A stretch of 64,000 nucleotides of DNA from Allobosea sp. 47.2.35 (GCF_024655635.1 NZ_JANLGI010000014.1:62001-126000); one strand, 5' to 3'. Shown: positions 28,587 through 37,670, counted from the stretch's first letter. Notes: generated by a model not told the origin, from the letters alone. A program made the numbers and translations.

Positions 28587-29327
28587 GTGACCACAACCGC
28601 TTCCCCGCCGATCCGCCGGGCGATCGTGCTGGCGGCCGGCCTCGGGCAGCGCATGCGCCCGATCACCGACACGCTGCCCAAGCCGCTGGTGAAGATCGGC
28701 GGCAAGGCGATGCTCGACCATGCGCTCGACCGGCTGGCCGATGCCGGCGTCGAGGAGGCGGTCGTCAACGTTCATCACCTCGCCGGGCAGGTCGAGACGC
28801 ATCTCGCCGGCCGGACGCGCCCGCGCATCGTGATCTCGGACGAGCGTGGCGAACTGCTGGAAACCGGTGGTGGCGCCAAGAAGGCCCTGCCGCTGCTCGG
28901 CGACGGTCCGTTCTTCAGCGTCAACTCGGATTCGCTCTGGAGCGAGCAGGGCATCTCGAATTTCGGGGCGATGGCCGCCGCCTGGAACGGCGGGACCATG
29001 GACATGCTGCTGTTGCTGGCGGAGCGCGAGAGCAGCGTCGGCTTCAACGGCCCCGGCGATTTCTTCCGCGACGAGGACGGGCGCCTGACGCGCCGGGGAA
29101 CGGCCGCGAACGCGCCCTACGTCTATGCCGGCATCGGGATCGTGACGCCGGAGTTCTTCGTGGATACCCCGGTCTCCTTCTCGTTCAATCTGCTCTTCGA
29201 CCGCGCCATCGCGCGCGGGCGCCTTTCCGGCCATGTCCTCCAGGGGCGCTGGCTGCATGTCGACCGGCCGGAGGCGATCGCGCCGGCCGAGGCTGCCTTC
29301 GCCGCCGCCCAGCCGGTCGATGCCTGA
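28587..29327 (+). CDS. murU: N-acetylmuramate-1-phosphate uridylyltransferase-like nucleotidyltransferase
   Basis: 246 residues with the sugar-nucleotidyltransferase signature AIVLAAGLGQRMRPITDTLPKPLVKIGGKAMLDHAL at the N-terminus, then GELLETGGGAKKALPLLG and FFSVNSDSLW (the metal-binding Asp). Following an AmgK-like kinase, the best reading is MurU, which makes UDP-MurNAc from MurNAc-1-phosphate in the anomeric peptidoglycan recycling route that bypasses the fosfomycin-sensitive MurA step. A glucose-1-phosphate-type transferase is the alternative. GTG start preceded by ACGGAG. The stop overlaps the addB start. Confidence 0.85.
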   Translation: MTTTASPPIRRAIVLAAGLGQRMRPITDTLPKPLVKIGGKAMLDHALDRLADAGVEEAVVNVHHLAGQVETHLAGRTRPRIVISDERGELLETGGGAKKALPLLGDGPFFSVNSDSLWSEQGISNFGAMAAAWNGGTMDMLLLLAERESSVGFNGPGDFFRDEDGRLTRRGTAANAPYVYAGIGIVTPEFFVDTPVSFSFNLLFDRAIARGRLSGHVLQGRWLHVDRPEAIAPAEAAFAAAQPVDA

Positions 29328-32300
29328 GCTCAACCTGTTCAGCATCCCGGCCGGCGCGCCCTTCCTGGAGGTGCTGGCGCAGGCGATGCTGGACGGCCGG
29401 CTCGGGCCGGTCCACGACCCCGCCGATCCCGCCGCGATGGCGCGGACGACGCTCTACCTGCCGACACGCCGCGCCGCCCGCGCCTTTGCCGCGATCCTCG
29501 CGGGAAAGCTCGGCGACCGGCCACTGCTCCTGCCCCGCATCGTGCCGCTCGGCGATGTCGACGAGGCCGAGACGGCGCTGATCGGCGCCGGCGCCTGGGC
29601 TGAGGCACGCGTCGCCCCGATCGCACCGCTCGAACGCCGCATGCTGCTGACGCGGCTGGTCGATACCTGGGGCCGCACCGCCAATCGCAACCATCTCCGG
29701 CTCGATCCGAGCGAACCCGCCTTGGTACCCGCGACGCTGGCCGAGGCCTATGGGCTTGCCGGCGACCTCGCCGCCCTGCTCGACCAGATGCAGACCGAGG
29801 GCGTCCCGGTCGAACGGCTGGCCTCGCTTGATGCCGCCCGCTTCGACCGGGTCTGGCAGCTCAATGCCGGATTCCTCGCCATTCTCGGCGAGGCCTGGCC
29901 GAACATTCTGGATGAGCGCGGCGCCTGCGACCCCGCCGCCTTCCGCAACCGCATGCTGGCGGCCGAGCGCGACAGGCTCATCGCCGGCGGCGCGACCGGG
30001 CCGATCATCGCCGCTGGCTCGACCGGCACGGTTCCGGCGACAGCGCGCCTGCTTGCCGCCATTGCCCGCCTGCCGAACGGCGCCGTGGTCCTGCCCGGTA
30101 TCGATCTCGGCCTGGATCAGCGCGCCTGGGATGCGATCGCAAGGGAGCCCGCGCCCTCCCATCCGCAAGCGGCCCTGCATCATCTGATGGAGACGCTCGA
30201 AGCCGTCCGCGATGACGTGCGCGAGCTGTCGCAGCCCGATGCCGCGCGCGGTGCGCGGGCCGCTTTGCTGCGCGAGGCGATGCTGCCGGCCTCTGTCACC
30301 GAACTCTGGTCCGATATCGGCACGCGCATCCCGGAAGCGGTGGCGGCCGAGGGATTCGAAGGCCTTCGCGTCGTCGAGGCCGCCGACGAACGCGAGGAGG
30401 CGCTGATCGTCGCCATTGCGCTCCGCGAGACATTGGAACGGCCCGGCGCCCATGCGGCGCTGGTCACGCCGGATCGCGGCCTCGCCGAGCGCGTCGCCGT
30501 CGAACTCAGGCGCTGGGGCGTCGAGGTCGATGATTCTGCCGGCCTGCCGCTCGGGCGCTGGCCCGCCGGTTCGCTGCTGCGTTTCGTCCTTGAAGCGGTG
30601 CTGGCGGAGATGGCGCCGGTCGCGCTCGTGCCTTTGCTCGCGCATCCGCTCTGCCGCCTGGGGCTCGGCCGGGATGCGCTGGCGCAGGGCGCTGCCGCAC
30701 TCGACATCGGGACATGGCGCGGCGAGACGGTCGGCCGAGGGATGCCGGGCTTGGAAGCCGCTCTCGCGAATTGGGAGGCAATCCGCGAGAGCGGGCATGT
30801 CCCGCGGCCGCGCAAACGATTGACTGCCGAGGATCAGGCCGCCGCCGCCAAGGTGCTGCAGGCGCTGGGCGCGGCCAGCGCCATCTTGCGCGAGGCTTTC
30901 GCCGCCGAGAAGCCGACACTGGCCGCCGTGGTGACGGCGGCGCGCGCAGCCGTCACCGCCTTCAGCACGAGCGAGACGGGCACGCCGCTCGCTTTCGTCG
31001 GACCCGACGGCGAGGCGCTGGCCGGACTTTTCGACGAGTTGGCCGGGGCCGAAGCCGTGATGCCGCCGAACGGCACGGCGCGGGATTTCGTCGCCATCCT
31101 CGATGGCCTGCTGGCGGAGACCGTGGTCAAGCGCGCGGCGCCGGGCTACCCGCGCGTCGCGATCTGGGGCCTGCTCGAAGCGCGCCTCCTTGAGGCCGAT
31201 CACGTCGTGCTCGGCGGGTTGAACGAGACTGTCTGGCCGCCGCAGACGACCACCGATTCCTTCATCAACCGGCCGATGCGGGCCGAACTCGGCCTCTCCC
31301 CGCCCGAGCGGCGCGTCGGCCAGACCGCGCATGATTTCGTCATGGCGGCGCTGGCGCCGCAAGTGACGCTGACGCGCCCGCGCAAGGCCGGTGAGTCCGA
31401 GACCATCGCCTCGCGCTTCTGGCAGCGCCTGCAGGCGGTGACGCCGCAACCGGTCTGGGCGAACGCCGTGGAGGACGGTGCGAAGCTGCGGGCCTTGGCC
31501 GGCGTGCTCAGCGCTCCTGGCGACGCGAAACCGATCAGCCGTCCGGCGCCGCGCCCGCCGCGCGATCTTCAGCCGCTCTCGCTCAGCGTTACCGAGATCG
31601 AGACGCTCTACCGCGACCCCTACCAGATCCATGCCCGCAAGATCCTGAAGCTCGACGCGCTCGACGATCTCGTGGCGGACCCGACCGCGCAGGATCGCGG
31701 CAAGCTGCTGCACGGCATCGTCGAGGAGTTCACCAAGACCTATCCCGAAGGCTTGCCGGCCGATGCGCTCGGCCAATTGATCGGGATCGGCGCCCGGCTC
31801 TTCCGTGCCTATGACGGCGTGCCGGAGGTCAAGGCCTTCTGGTGGCCGCGCTTCCTGCTGACGGCCGGCCATTTCATCCGCTGGGAGGGGAACCGGCGCG
31901 GCGATATCGGCCGCATCGGCGTCGAACTCTTCACGGCCGCGAGCTTTCCGCTCGCCGATGGCAGCGAATTCCGCCTGAGCGGCAAGGCCGACCGGGTCGA
32001 GCTGACAAGCAAGCCCTCGCTGCGCATCGTCGATTTCAAGACGGGGGCACCGCCCTCCAAGAAGCAGGTCGAGAAGGGCTTTGCCCCGCAATTGACGCTG
32101 GAAGCTGATCTGGCGGCGCGGGCCGGCTTCAAGGGGCTCTCCGGGCCCTTGCCGGTCGACGACGTGCTCTATGTCAAGCTTCACCACGATCCCAGGGGCT
32201 GGGGAGCGAGCGCGCCGCTCAAGTTCGGCGACGAATCCTTGGCCGATGTCGCCGCGCGCCATCTCGAGCGCCTGCTCGAATACTTGGACGCCCTGCGCTC

Positions 32301-32427
32301 CGGCCGCGAACCCTTCGTCTCGCGCCGCGCGCCCGACTATATCCGCTATGCCAGCCCCTACGACCATCTCGCGCGCGTCAAGGAATGGTCGGCCGCGTCC
32401 GATGGCGACGAAGGGGGCGAGGCATGA
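29320..32427 (+). CDS. addB: Double-strand break repair protein AddB
   Basis: 1035 residues. AddB is the second subunit of the alphaproteobacterial AddAB helicase-nuclease that resects broken ends for RecA. It begins MPELNLFSIPAGAPFLEVLA, overlapping the murU stop, and includes LYLPTRRAARAFA, LAHPLCRLGLGRDALAQ and VVLGGLNETVWPP typical of the family. The C-terminal PD-(D/E)XK nuclease domain (from about residue 760) contains RGKLLHGIVEEFTKTYPEG and GKADRVELTSKPSLRIVDFKTGAPPSKKQ with the catalytic D-x(n)-DFK set. The overlap with addA (ATGA) ensures coupled synthesis of the two subunits. Confidence 0.94.
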   Translation: MPELNLFSIPAGAPFLEVLAQAMLDGRLGPVHDPADPAAMARTTLYLPTRRAARAFAAILAGKLGDRPLLLPRIVPLGDVDEAETALIGAGAWAEARVAPIAPLERRMLLTRLVDTWGRTANRNHLRLDPSEPALVPATLAEAYGLAGDLAALLDQMQTEGVPVERLASLDAARFDRVWQLNAGFLAILGEAWPNILDERGACDPAAFRNRMLAAERDRLIAGGATGPIIAAGSTGTVPATARLLAAIARLPNGAVVLPGIDLGLDQRAWDAIAREPAPSHPQAALHHLMETLEAVRDDVRELSQPDAARGARAALLREAMLPASVTELWSDIGTRIPEAVAAEGFEGLRVVEAADEREEALIVAIALRETLERPGAHAALVTPDRGLAERVAVELRRWGVEVDDSAGLPLGRWPAGSLLRFVLEAVLAEMAPVALVPLLAHPLCRLGLGRDALAQGAAALDIGTWRGETVGRGMPGLEAALANWEAIRESGHVPRPRKRLTAEDQAAAAKVLQALGAASAILREAFAAEKPTLAAVVTAARAAVTAFSTSETGTPLAFVGPDGEALAGLFDELAGAEAVMPPNGTARDFVAILDGLLAETVVKRAAPGYPRVAIWGLLEARLLEADHVVLGGLNETVWPPQTTTDSFINRPMRAELGLSPPERRVGQTAHDFVMAALAPQVTLTRPRKAGESETIASRFWQRLQAVTPQPVWANAVEDGAKLRALAGVLSAPGDAKPISRPAPRPPRDLQPLSLSVTEIETLYRDPYQIHARKILKLDALDDLVADPTAQDRGKLLHGIVEEFTKTYPEGLPADALGQLIGIGARLFRAYDGVPEVKAFWWPRFLLTAGHFIRWEGNRRGDIGRIGVELFTAASFPLADGSEFRLSGKADRVELTSKPSLRIVDFKTGAPPSKKQVEKGFAPQLTLEADLAARAGFKGLSGPLPVDDVLYVKLHHDPRGWGASAPLKFGDESLADVAARHLERLLEYLDALRSGREPFVSRRAPDYIRYASPYDHLARVKEWSAASDGDEGGEA

Positions 32428-35400
32428 AGCCGGGCTGGATCGTCCCACCGCTGACCAACCAGCGCCAGGCGTTAGCCGCCGATCCCGGCCTCTCCGCCTG
32501 GGTCTCGGCCAATGCCGGCTCGGGCAAGACCCATGTTCTGGTCAACCGCGTGCTCAGGCTGCTGCTTGACGATGTCGCACCCGGCCGCATGCTCTGTATC
32601 ACCTATACCAAGGCCGCGGCCGCCAACATGGAGAACCGCATCTTCAGGGCGCTGGCGGGGTGGGCGACACTGCCCGACGAGGCGTTGGGGCGCGAGCTGG
32701 CAAATCTCACGGGTCAGGTACCGACGATGGCCGAGCGCGCCAAGGCGCGGCGCCTCTTCGCCGAGGCGCTGGAGACGCCGGGCGGGTTACGCATCGAGAC
32801 CATCCACGCCTTCTGCACCCGCGTGCTGCAGGCGGCGCCCTTCGAGGCCAATGTGCCGCCCCGTTTCGAGGTCGCCGATGACCTTGCGCAGGCCGAGATG
32901 CTGCGCGCGGCGCGGCGCGAACTGCTCGCCCTCGTCGCAGCCGAGCCGAACGGGCCGGAAGCCCGCGCGCTCGACCTGCTCGCGCGGCTTGCGGCACAAG
33001 ACTCGTTCGAGACCATGTTCCAAGAGGCGCTGCGCCAGCGCACCCTGTTCAGCGACGAGAACGGCCGCGCCCGCGACGCGGGCTCAGTGACCGCCGGTAT
33101 CGCCACTCTCCTCGGCATCGCGCCGGATCTCTCGGCTGATACCGTCAGGACTCGCTTCCGTGCCGATCTAGCGGCTCTGCCGGGATTGCATGCACTGATC
33201 GAAGCTCTCCAGACTGGCAGCGACACGCGCCAGACCTTTGCAGGCAGCCTGCGGACCTTGTTGGTGGGGGGCGACGACGGCGACCCAATTGCATTTTGCG
33301 GCGAGGGCCTGCTCACGAAGCCCGATAAAAAGAAGCCAGAGAGAACGATAAAGAACCACATTCGCGGCACGGGTAAGTCCGCATACGAAGGAGTGCTTCT
33401 ATCTACGCTAGAAGCACTCGCTGCGTGTGTTCTGGGTGCTTCCGAGCAGCTGAACGCCGTCGCGATCCGCGACCGCAGCGCGGCGCTCGCCTTGCTGGTG
33501 ACGCGCATGCTCGCCTGCTACCAGCGCCAGAAGAGCCTGCGTTCGCTGCTCGATTATGACGACCTGATCGCGCGCACGCGCTCGCTGCTGGAGCGGGTCG
33601 AGGCTGCCTGGGTGCTCTACAAGCTCGATGCCGGCATCGACCACATCCTGCTCGACGAGGCGCAGGACACCGGCGAGGCGCAATGGGCGATCCTGCGCAA
33701 GCTCGCCGAAGAGTTCACCAGCGGCGGTGATCTCCGGGCGAAGCCGCGCACCATCTTCGTCGTCGGCGACGAGAAGCAGTCGATCTACGGCTTCCAGGGA
33801 GCGGCGCCTTCCGCCTTCGGCGAGGAGCGTCGCGCGCTGGGCCAGCGCATCCGGGCGGCGGAGCGGGATTTCGAGGCGATCAGCCTCAACACCTCCTTCC
33901 GCTCGGCGCCGGATATCATGCAGGCGGTCGATGCCGTCTTCGCCCTGCCGGAGCATGCACGCGGCCTCGTCTTCGACGGCGCGGCCCGGCCGGAGATCCA
34001 CGACACCGTCCGCCGCAACGCGCCCGGCACCGTCGACATCTGGCCGCTTGCCGCCAATGACACCGGCGAGCCGCCCGATGCCTGGACGACACCGGTCGAT
34101 GCGCCCGAGCGGCGCAGCGGCACGGTGAAGCTTGCCGAGCGAATCGCGCGGACCTTGCAGCGTTGGCATCGCGACCGCCGCGACGATCTCGGCCATCCCT
34201 TCGCGGCCGGCGACGTCATGATCCTGCTGCGCCAGCGCGGCGCGCTGTTCGAGGCGATCGTCAAGGCGCTGAAGGATGCGGGCGTCCCCGTCGCCGGCCG
34301 AGACCGGCTGACATTGGCCGAGCATCCGGCGGTGGAGGACCTCGTCGTGCTCGGCCGTGCCCTGCTCCTGCCTGACGACGATCTGACGCTTGCGACCGCG
34401 CTCAAGACACCTCTGATCGATCTCGACGACGACGATCTCCTGCGCCTCGCGCCGAACCGTAAGGGCTCGCTGCGTGCCGCCTTGCAGGAGGCGGCGGCTG
34501 ACGAGTTGCGCTATGCCGAGGCCGAAGCGAAACTTGTTCGCTGGACGCAGCAGGCCGGGCGGCAGGGGCCTTTCCGCTTCTTCGCCGACCTGCTCGGCCC
34601 GGGCGGCGGGCGTAATCTCGCGCTGGCCCGACTCGGCGCAGAGGCGGGTGATACGCTCGACGCCTTCCTCAACGCTGCGCTCGACCATGAGCGCCGCTAT
34701 GGCCCCTCGCTTTCCGGCTTCCTCCAGCATGTCGCCGGTAGCGCCGCCGATGTGAAGCGCGATCTCTCGGCCAGCGCTGGCGAGGTCCGGGTCATGACCG
34801 TCCATGGCTCGAAGGGCCTTGAGGCGAAAATCGTCATCCTCGCCGATCTCGGTGTCGAGCCCGGCGCGCGGCGCCTGCCGAAAATCCTGGCCGTGCCGAC
34901 GCCGTCAGGCGAGATCGTGCCGCTCTGGCCGCCGGCTTCCGCGGAGGATGTTCAGGCCACGGCGGCTGCCAAGGCCGTGGTCGTCGGGCAGATGGTCGAG
35001 GAGCATCACCGCTTGCTCTATGTCGCGATGACCCGTGCCGAGGACCGCCTGATCGTCTGTGGCGTCCAGCCCAAGGGCGAGCCCCCGCCCGGCAGCTGGT
35101 ACGCGATGATCGAGCAGGGGCTGATGCGGTCGGATGCCGGCCTGAAGCTGATCGGCGAGGGGGACGACGCCACGCAGCGTTTCATGGTCTCAGTGCCGGT
35201 GGCGGTGGAGGAGGAGACCGGTCACGCGGCCGGAGAGGCCGCTTCGGTTCCCGTTCCGCATTGGTTGGGCAGGCGCGTCCTGCGCGAGGCCGAGCCTCTG
35301 CCGCCGCTGAAGCCGTCGAGCGCGCTGACGGCCGCCGATGGCGAAGAGCGGCCCGGCGACGGTCCCTTCCTCGCCGAAGCGGCGGCGGCCGGCCGATTGG

Positions 35401-35936
35401 CGCATGTCCTGCTGCAAGTCCTGCCGAGCGTTCCCGAGGCGCGCCGACTCGCGACGGCGGAAGCGCTGGCCGAAGCGCGTGGCGGAGCCCTGCGGCCCGA
35501 GCGGCGGGCAACCATCGTGGCCGATGCCCTGCAATTGCTGGCGGTTCCCGCCTTGGCCGGGCTGTTCGCCGCGGACGCTCTCGCGGAGGTGCCTGTCGCG
35601 GGCTCGATTCGCATGCCGGACGGCGAACTGCGCGCGGTGTCAGGCCGGATCGACCGGCTGGCGATCACGGCGGAGAGCGTCATTGTCGCCGATTTCAAGA
35701 CCACGGCCCGGCCTCCGCAGACGGTGAGTGCGATACCCGTCACGACCATCGCCCAGCTCGCCGCCTATGCCGCGCTGATGCGGGAAATCTATCCGGGCCG
35801 ACAGGTGCGGGCACTGGCGATCTACACGGCGAGCCTGACCTGTTTCGAGCTGGATGCCGGCCGGCTCGACGCGGCGCTCTCAGTGCTGGCAGCCGATGAG
35901 AGTGCCGGCATCGTCGCGGGAGCGCCCACGCCATGA
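32424..35936 (+). CDS. addA: Double-strand break repair helicase AddA
   Basis: 1170 residues, UvrD-like superfamily 1 helicase plus nuclease. Walker A is SANAGSGKTHVLVNR (K35), with ITYTKAAAANMENRI as motif Ia, IDHILLDEAQDTGEAQW as Walker B, VVGDEKQSIYGFQGA as motif III and VMTVHGSKGLEAKIVILADL as motif V. YVAMTRAEDRL is motif VI. A C-terminal nuclease domain carries GRIDRLAITAESVIVADFKTT. The frame is continuous, but a stretch around 33270-33430 is clearly less GC-rich than its surroundings and encodes a lysine-rich insert (KPDKKKPERTIKNH). Begins on the addB stop codon. Confidence 0.95.
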   Translation: MKPGWIVPPLTNQRQALAADPGLSAWVSANAGSGKTHVLVNRVLRLLLDDVAPGRMLCITYTKAAAANMENRIFRALAGWATLPDEALGRELANLTGQVPTMAERAKARRLFAEALETPGGLRIETIHAFCTRVLQAAPFEANVPPRFEVADDLAQAEMLRAARRELLALVAAEPNGPEARALDLLARLAAQDSFETMFQEALRQRTLFSDENGRARDAGSVTAGIATLLGIAPDLSADTVRTRFRADLAALPGLHALIEALQTGSDTRQTFAGSLRTLLVGGDDGDPIAFCGEGLLTKPDKKKPERTIKNHIRGTGKSAYEGVLLSTLEALAACVLGASEQLNAVAIRDRSAALALLVTRMLACYQRQKSLRSLLDYDDLIARTRSLLERVEAAWVLYKLDAGIDHILLDEAQDTGEAQWAILRKLAEEFTSGGDLRAKPRTIFVVGDEKQSIYGFQGAAPSAFGEERRALGQRIRAAERDFEAISLNTSFRSAPDIMQAVDAVFALPEHARGLVFDGAARPEIHDTVRRNAPGTVDIWPLAANDTGEPPDAWTTPVDAPERRSGTVKLAERIARTLQRWHRDRRDDLGHPFAAGDVMILLRQRGALFEAIVKALKDAGVPVAGRDRLTLAEHPAVEDLVVLGRALLLPDDDLTLATALKTPLIDLDDDDLLRLAPNRKGSLRAALQEAAADELRYAEAEAKLVRWTQQAGRQGPFRFFADLLGPGGGRNLALARLGAEAGDTLDAFLNAALDHERRYGPSLSGFLQHVAGSAADVKRDLSASAGEVRVMTVHGSKGLEAKIVILADLGVEPGARRLPKILAVPTPSGEIVPLWPPASAEDVQATAAAKAVVVGQMVEEHHRLLYVAMTRAEDRLIVCGVQPKGEPPPGSWYAMIEQGLMRSDAGLKLIGEGDDATQRFMVSVPVAVEEETGHAAGEAASVPVPHWLGRRVLREAEPLPPLKPSSALTAADGEERPGDGPFLAEAAAAGRLAHVLLQVLPSVPEARRLATAEALAEARGGALRPERRATIVADALQLLAVPALAGLFAADALAEVPVAGSIRMPDGELRAVSGRIDRLAITAESVIVADFKTTARPPQTVSAIPVTTIAQLAAYAALMREIYPGRQVRALAIYTASLTCFELDAGRLDAALSVLAADESAGIVAGAPTP

Positions 35937-36592
35937 GATTCGTGCCGCATTCCCTGTCGCTGCGCCCGCGCCTGCTCATCGCGCTCGCCGCCGGGGCGGT
36001 GCTCACCCTGCTGCTGCCCGGCGAATGGCGCTGGGCGACGCGGCTGCTGGTGGCCTGGGATGCCGGCGCGATCCTCTATCTCGGCCTGCTGGCGACGACG
36101 ATGTTCACCGAGACGGTCGACGAGATCCGGGCGCGGGCGGAGCAGCAGGACGAGGGCGCGCTCGCCATTCTCGTGATCTCCTGCCTCGCGGCAAGCGCGA
36201 GCCTTGCCGCCATCGTCGTCCAGCTCAGCGGCATCGGTGCGCTGCCGGCTGATCAGCGCGGCATCCACCTCGCGCTCGGCGGCGTCACGATCCTGTGTTC
36301 CTGGACGCTGCTGCACGCCTTTTTCACGCTGCACTATGCCGGCATCTACTATCGCGGCGGCAAGGCCGAGCCCTGCCTCGACTTTCCCGGCAAGGCCGAC
36401 CCCGACTATGTCGATTTCCTGTATTTCTCCTACACGATCGGCTGCACCTCGCAGACTTCGGACATTGCCGTGACCACCCGCCATGCGCGCGGCATCGTGC
36501 TGGCGCACTCGATCCTGACCTTCATCTTCAACGCCTCGATCCTGGCGATGGCAATCAATGTCGGGGCGAGCCTGGTGTCGGGCGGCTCGTGA
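35933..36592 (+). CDS. DUF1345 integral membrane protein
   Basis: 219 residues with five membrane helices, beginning RPRLLIALAAGAVLTLLL and ending ILTFIFNASILAMAINVGA. The conserved centre is WTLLHAFFTLHYAGIYYR, PDYVDFLYFSYTIGCTSQTSDIAVTTRHARG, which defines DUF1345 and resembles the pore region of small ion channels. Function is not established. The ATG overlaps the addA stop (ATGA), so it belongs to the addBA transcript, although I know of no link to recombination. Confidence 0.88.
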   Translation: MRFVPHSLSLRPRLLIALAAGAVLTLLLPGEWRWATRLLVAWDAGAILYLGLLATTMFTETVDEIRARAEQQDEGALAILVISCLAASASLAAIVVQLSGIGALPADQRGIHLALGGVTILCSWTLLHAFFTLHYAGIYYRGGKAEPCLDFPGKADPDYVDFLYFSYTIGCTSQTSDIAVTTRHARGIVLAHSILTFIFNASILAMAINVGASLVSGGS

Positions 36593-36629
36593 CGCGCCGG
36601 TTTCACCTCAGCCCTGCAATGCACGCGCC

Positions 36630-36658
36630 TTGACCCGGGGGGCCGGCATTCATAGCTT
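36630..36658 (+). promoter_or_regulatory. Candidate trxA promoter
   Basis: CTTGACC with TTGACC at 36630-36635 and a weak -10 candidate TAGCTT at 36653-36658, 17 bp apart, about 50 bp before the trxA start. The 117-bp gap makes a separate promoter for thioredoxin likely. Confidence 0.35.
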
Positions 36659-36709
36659 CGCTGGCGAAGGGTGGCATTGCCTCCCATTGAAACCGAAAGG
36701 CGGCCAGTC

Positions 36710-37030
36710 ATGGCAACGAGCAAGGTAACCGACGCGAGCTTCGAGGCCGACGTCCTGAAGGCTTCCGAGCCGGTCGTGGTGGATTTCTGGGCGGAATGGT
36801 GCGGCCCCTGCCGCATGATCGGCCCGGCGCTCGAGGAAATCGCGACCGAGCTCAACGGCAAGGTCAAGATCGTCAAGATGAACGTGGACGAGAATCAGCA
36901 GATTCCGGCCCAGTTCGGCATCCGCTCGATCCCGACGCTGATGCTGTTCAAGGACGGCAAGCTCGCCTCGCAGAAGGTCGGCGCGGCCCCCAAGAGCGAT
37001 CTCTCGCGCTGGATTTCCGCGGCGGTTTGA
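36710..37030 (+). CDS. trxA: Thioredoxin
   Basis: 106 residues, full-length cytoplasmic thioredoxin. [20 protein letters not shown] carries the redox pair C31 and C34. [27 protein letters not shown] includes the cis-proline of the active site. It reduces disulfides in enzymes such as ribonucleotide reductase, using thioredoxin reductase. The ATG at 36710 follows AAAGGCGG; an earlier in-frame ATG (36671) would add a leader not found in the family. A strong bidirectional terminator follows. Confidence 0.96.
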   Translation: MATSKVTDASFEADVLKASEPVVVDFWAEWCGPCRMIGPALEEIATELNGKVKIVKMNVDENQQIPAQFGIRSIPTLMLFKDGKLASQKVGAAPKSDLSRWISAAV

Positions 37031-37049
37031 TTTGCCGGATCGGATACGA

Positions 37050-37086
37050 AGAAAGGCCCGCTTCCGATGAGGAAGCGGGCCTTTCT
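37050..37086. terminator. Bidirectional terminator between trxA and doxX
   Basis: Perfect 16-bp stem: AGAAAGGCCCGCTTCC (37050-37065), loop GATGA, GGAAGCGGGCCTTTCT (37071-37086), then CGTTTG on the plus strand. A-rich sequence on the other side serves the convergent gene. Confidence 0.88.
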
Positions 37087-37106
37087 CGTTTGAACGTCGT
37101 CAAATG

Positions 37107-37493
37107 TCAGTTCTTGCGGGAATCGAGCGCGAAGGCGCCGGGGCCGGCGGTCGCGATGTAGAGGAAGATGAAGCAGAACAGCATGGCCGCCTCGCCGCCG
37201 TTCAGCAGCGGATAGAAGCCCTTCGAGCCATGGGCCATCCAGTAGGCCACCGCCATCAGGCCGGAGAGGACGAAGGCGGCCGGGCGGGTGAAGAAGCCGA
37301 CGAGGACGAGCGCGCCGCCGACGATCTCCAGCACGCCTGCGGTCCAGGGCAGGCTCATTGCGGCGGGCAGGCCCCAGGACGGAGCAGCCGGGAAGCCGAA
37401 CAGCTTCTGCGTGCCGTGCGAGATGAAGCTCAGCGCGGCGAAGATGCGAAGCAGGCCGAGGGCATAGGGCTGGAAGCGCGACAGAAACTGCAT
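37107..37493 (-). CDS. DoxX family membrane protein
   Basis: 128 residues with four membrane helices. It starts MQFLSRFQPYALGLLRIFAA, and SFISHGTQKLFGFP is the DoxX signature. The helices LEIVGGALVLVGFFTRPAAF and AMLFCFIFLYIATAG follow. DoxX-type proteins are small quinone-linked or redox-associated membrane proteins of unclear exact role. An upstream in-frame extension to 37760 is rejected because it is hydrophilic and unlike the family. Divergent from the penicillin-binding protein gene. Confidence 0.88.
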   Translation of the reverse strand: MQFLSRFQPYALGLLRIFAALSFISHGTQKLFGFPAAPSWGLPAAMSLPWTAGVLEIVGGALVLVGFFTRPAAFVLSGLMAVAYWMAHGSKGFYPLLNGGEAAMLFCFIFLYIATAGPGAFALDSRKN

Positions 37494-37583
37494 GCGGTGG
37501 TCCTTGGTTGCGTATAGCTCGGATATTCCAGCTTCGGGTTCTAGGCGAGCCCCCTGATTTTGCGCAATATCCCGGTTGATGAC

Positions 37584-37621
37584 GTTTGCGTTTGCGTGTT
37601 TGCAAGTTCGATCACGTTTGC
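37584..37621. repeat. Cluster of GTTTGC repeats in the doxX/PBP intergenic region
   Basis: GTTTGC occurs at 37584, 37590, 37598 and 37616, the first two abutting. ACGTTTGCG appears at both ends (from 37582 and from 37614). The cluster lies about 90 bp upstream of doxX and 120 bp upstream of the penicillin-binding protein gene. It may be a binding array for a regulator; nothing identifies which. Confidence 0.45.
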
Positions 37622-37655
37622 GCGACGGCTGTGATCGCTGTGCCGCATTGCACGC

Positions 37656-37670
37656 TTTACGAACCCTTAA
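37656..37670 (+). promoter_or_regulatory. Near-match to a CtrA box
   Basis: TTTA-CGAACCC-TTAA has the TTAA-N7-TTAA spacing of CtrA sites with one mismatch, 72 bp before the class A penicillin-binding protein gene. The same variant (TTTA-N7-TTAA) occurs before divL. Chance occurrence cannot be excluded. Confidence 0.35.

Noticed and set aside
26777..28768. 663-codon minus-strand frame across the tsaE/amgK fusion
   Set aside because: Runs through divL, tsaE-amgK and murU boundaries with no recognisable domain.
29185..32448. Very long open frame (over 1000 codons) on the minus strand opposite addB
   Set aside because: It is antisense to a gene with clear AddB motifs. Composition (Arg, Gly, Ala, Asp repeats without hydrophobic cores) is that of a mirror frame in GC-rich DNA.
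33270..33430. Possible frameshift or inserted element in addA
   Set aside because: The frame continues without interruption and all helicase motifs on both sides are in phase; only composition differs, so it is kept as an observation and not called a pseudogene.
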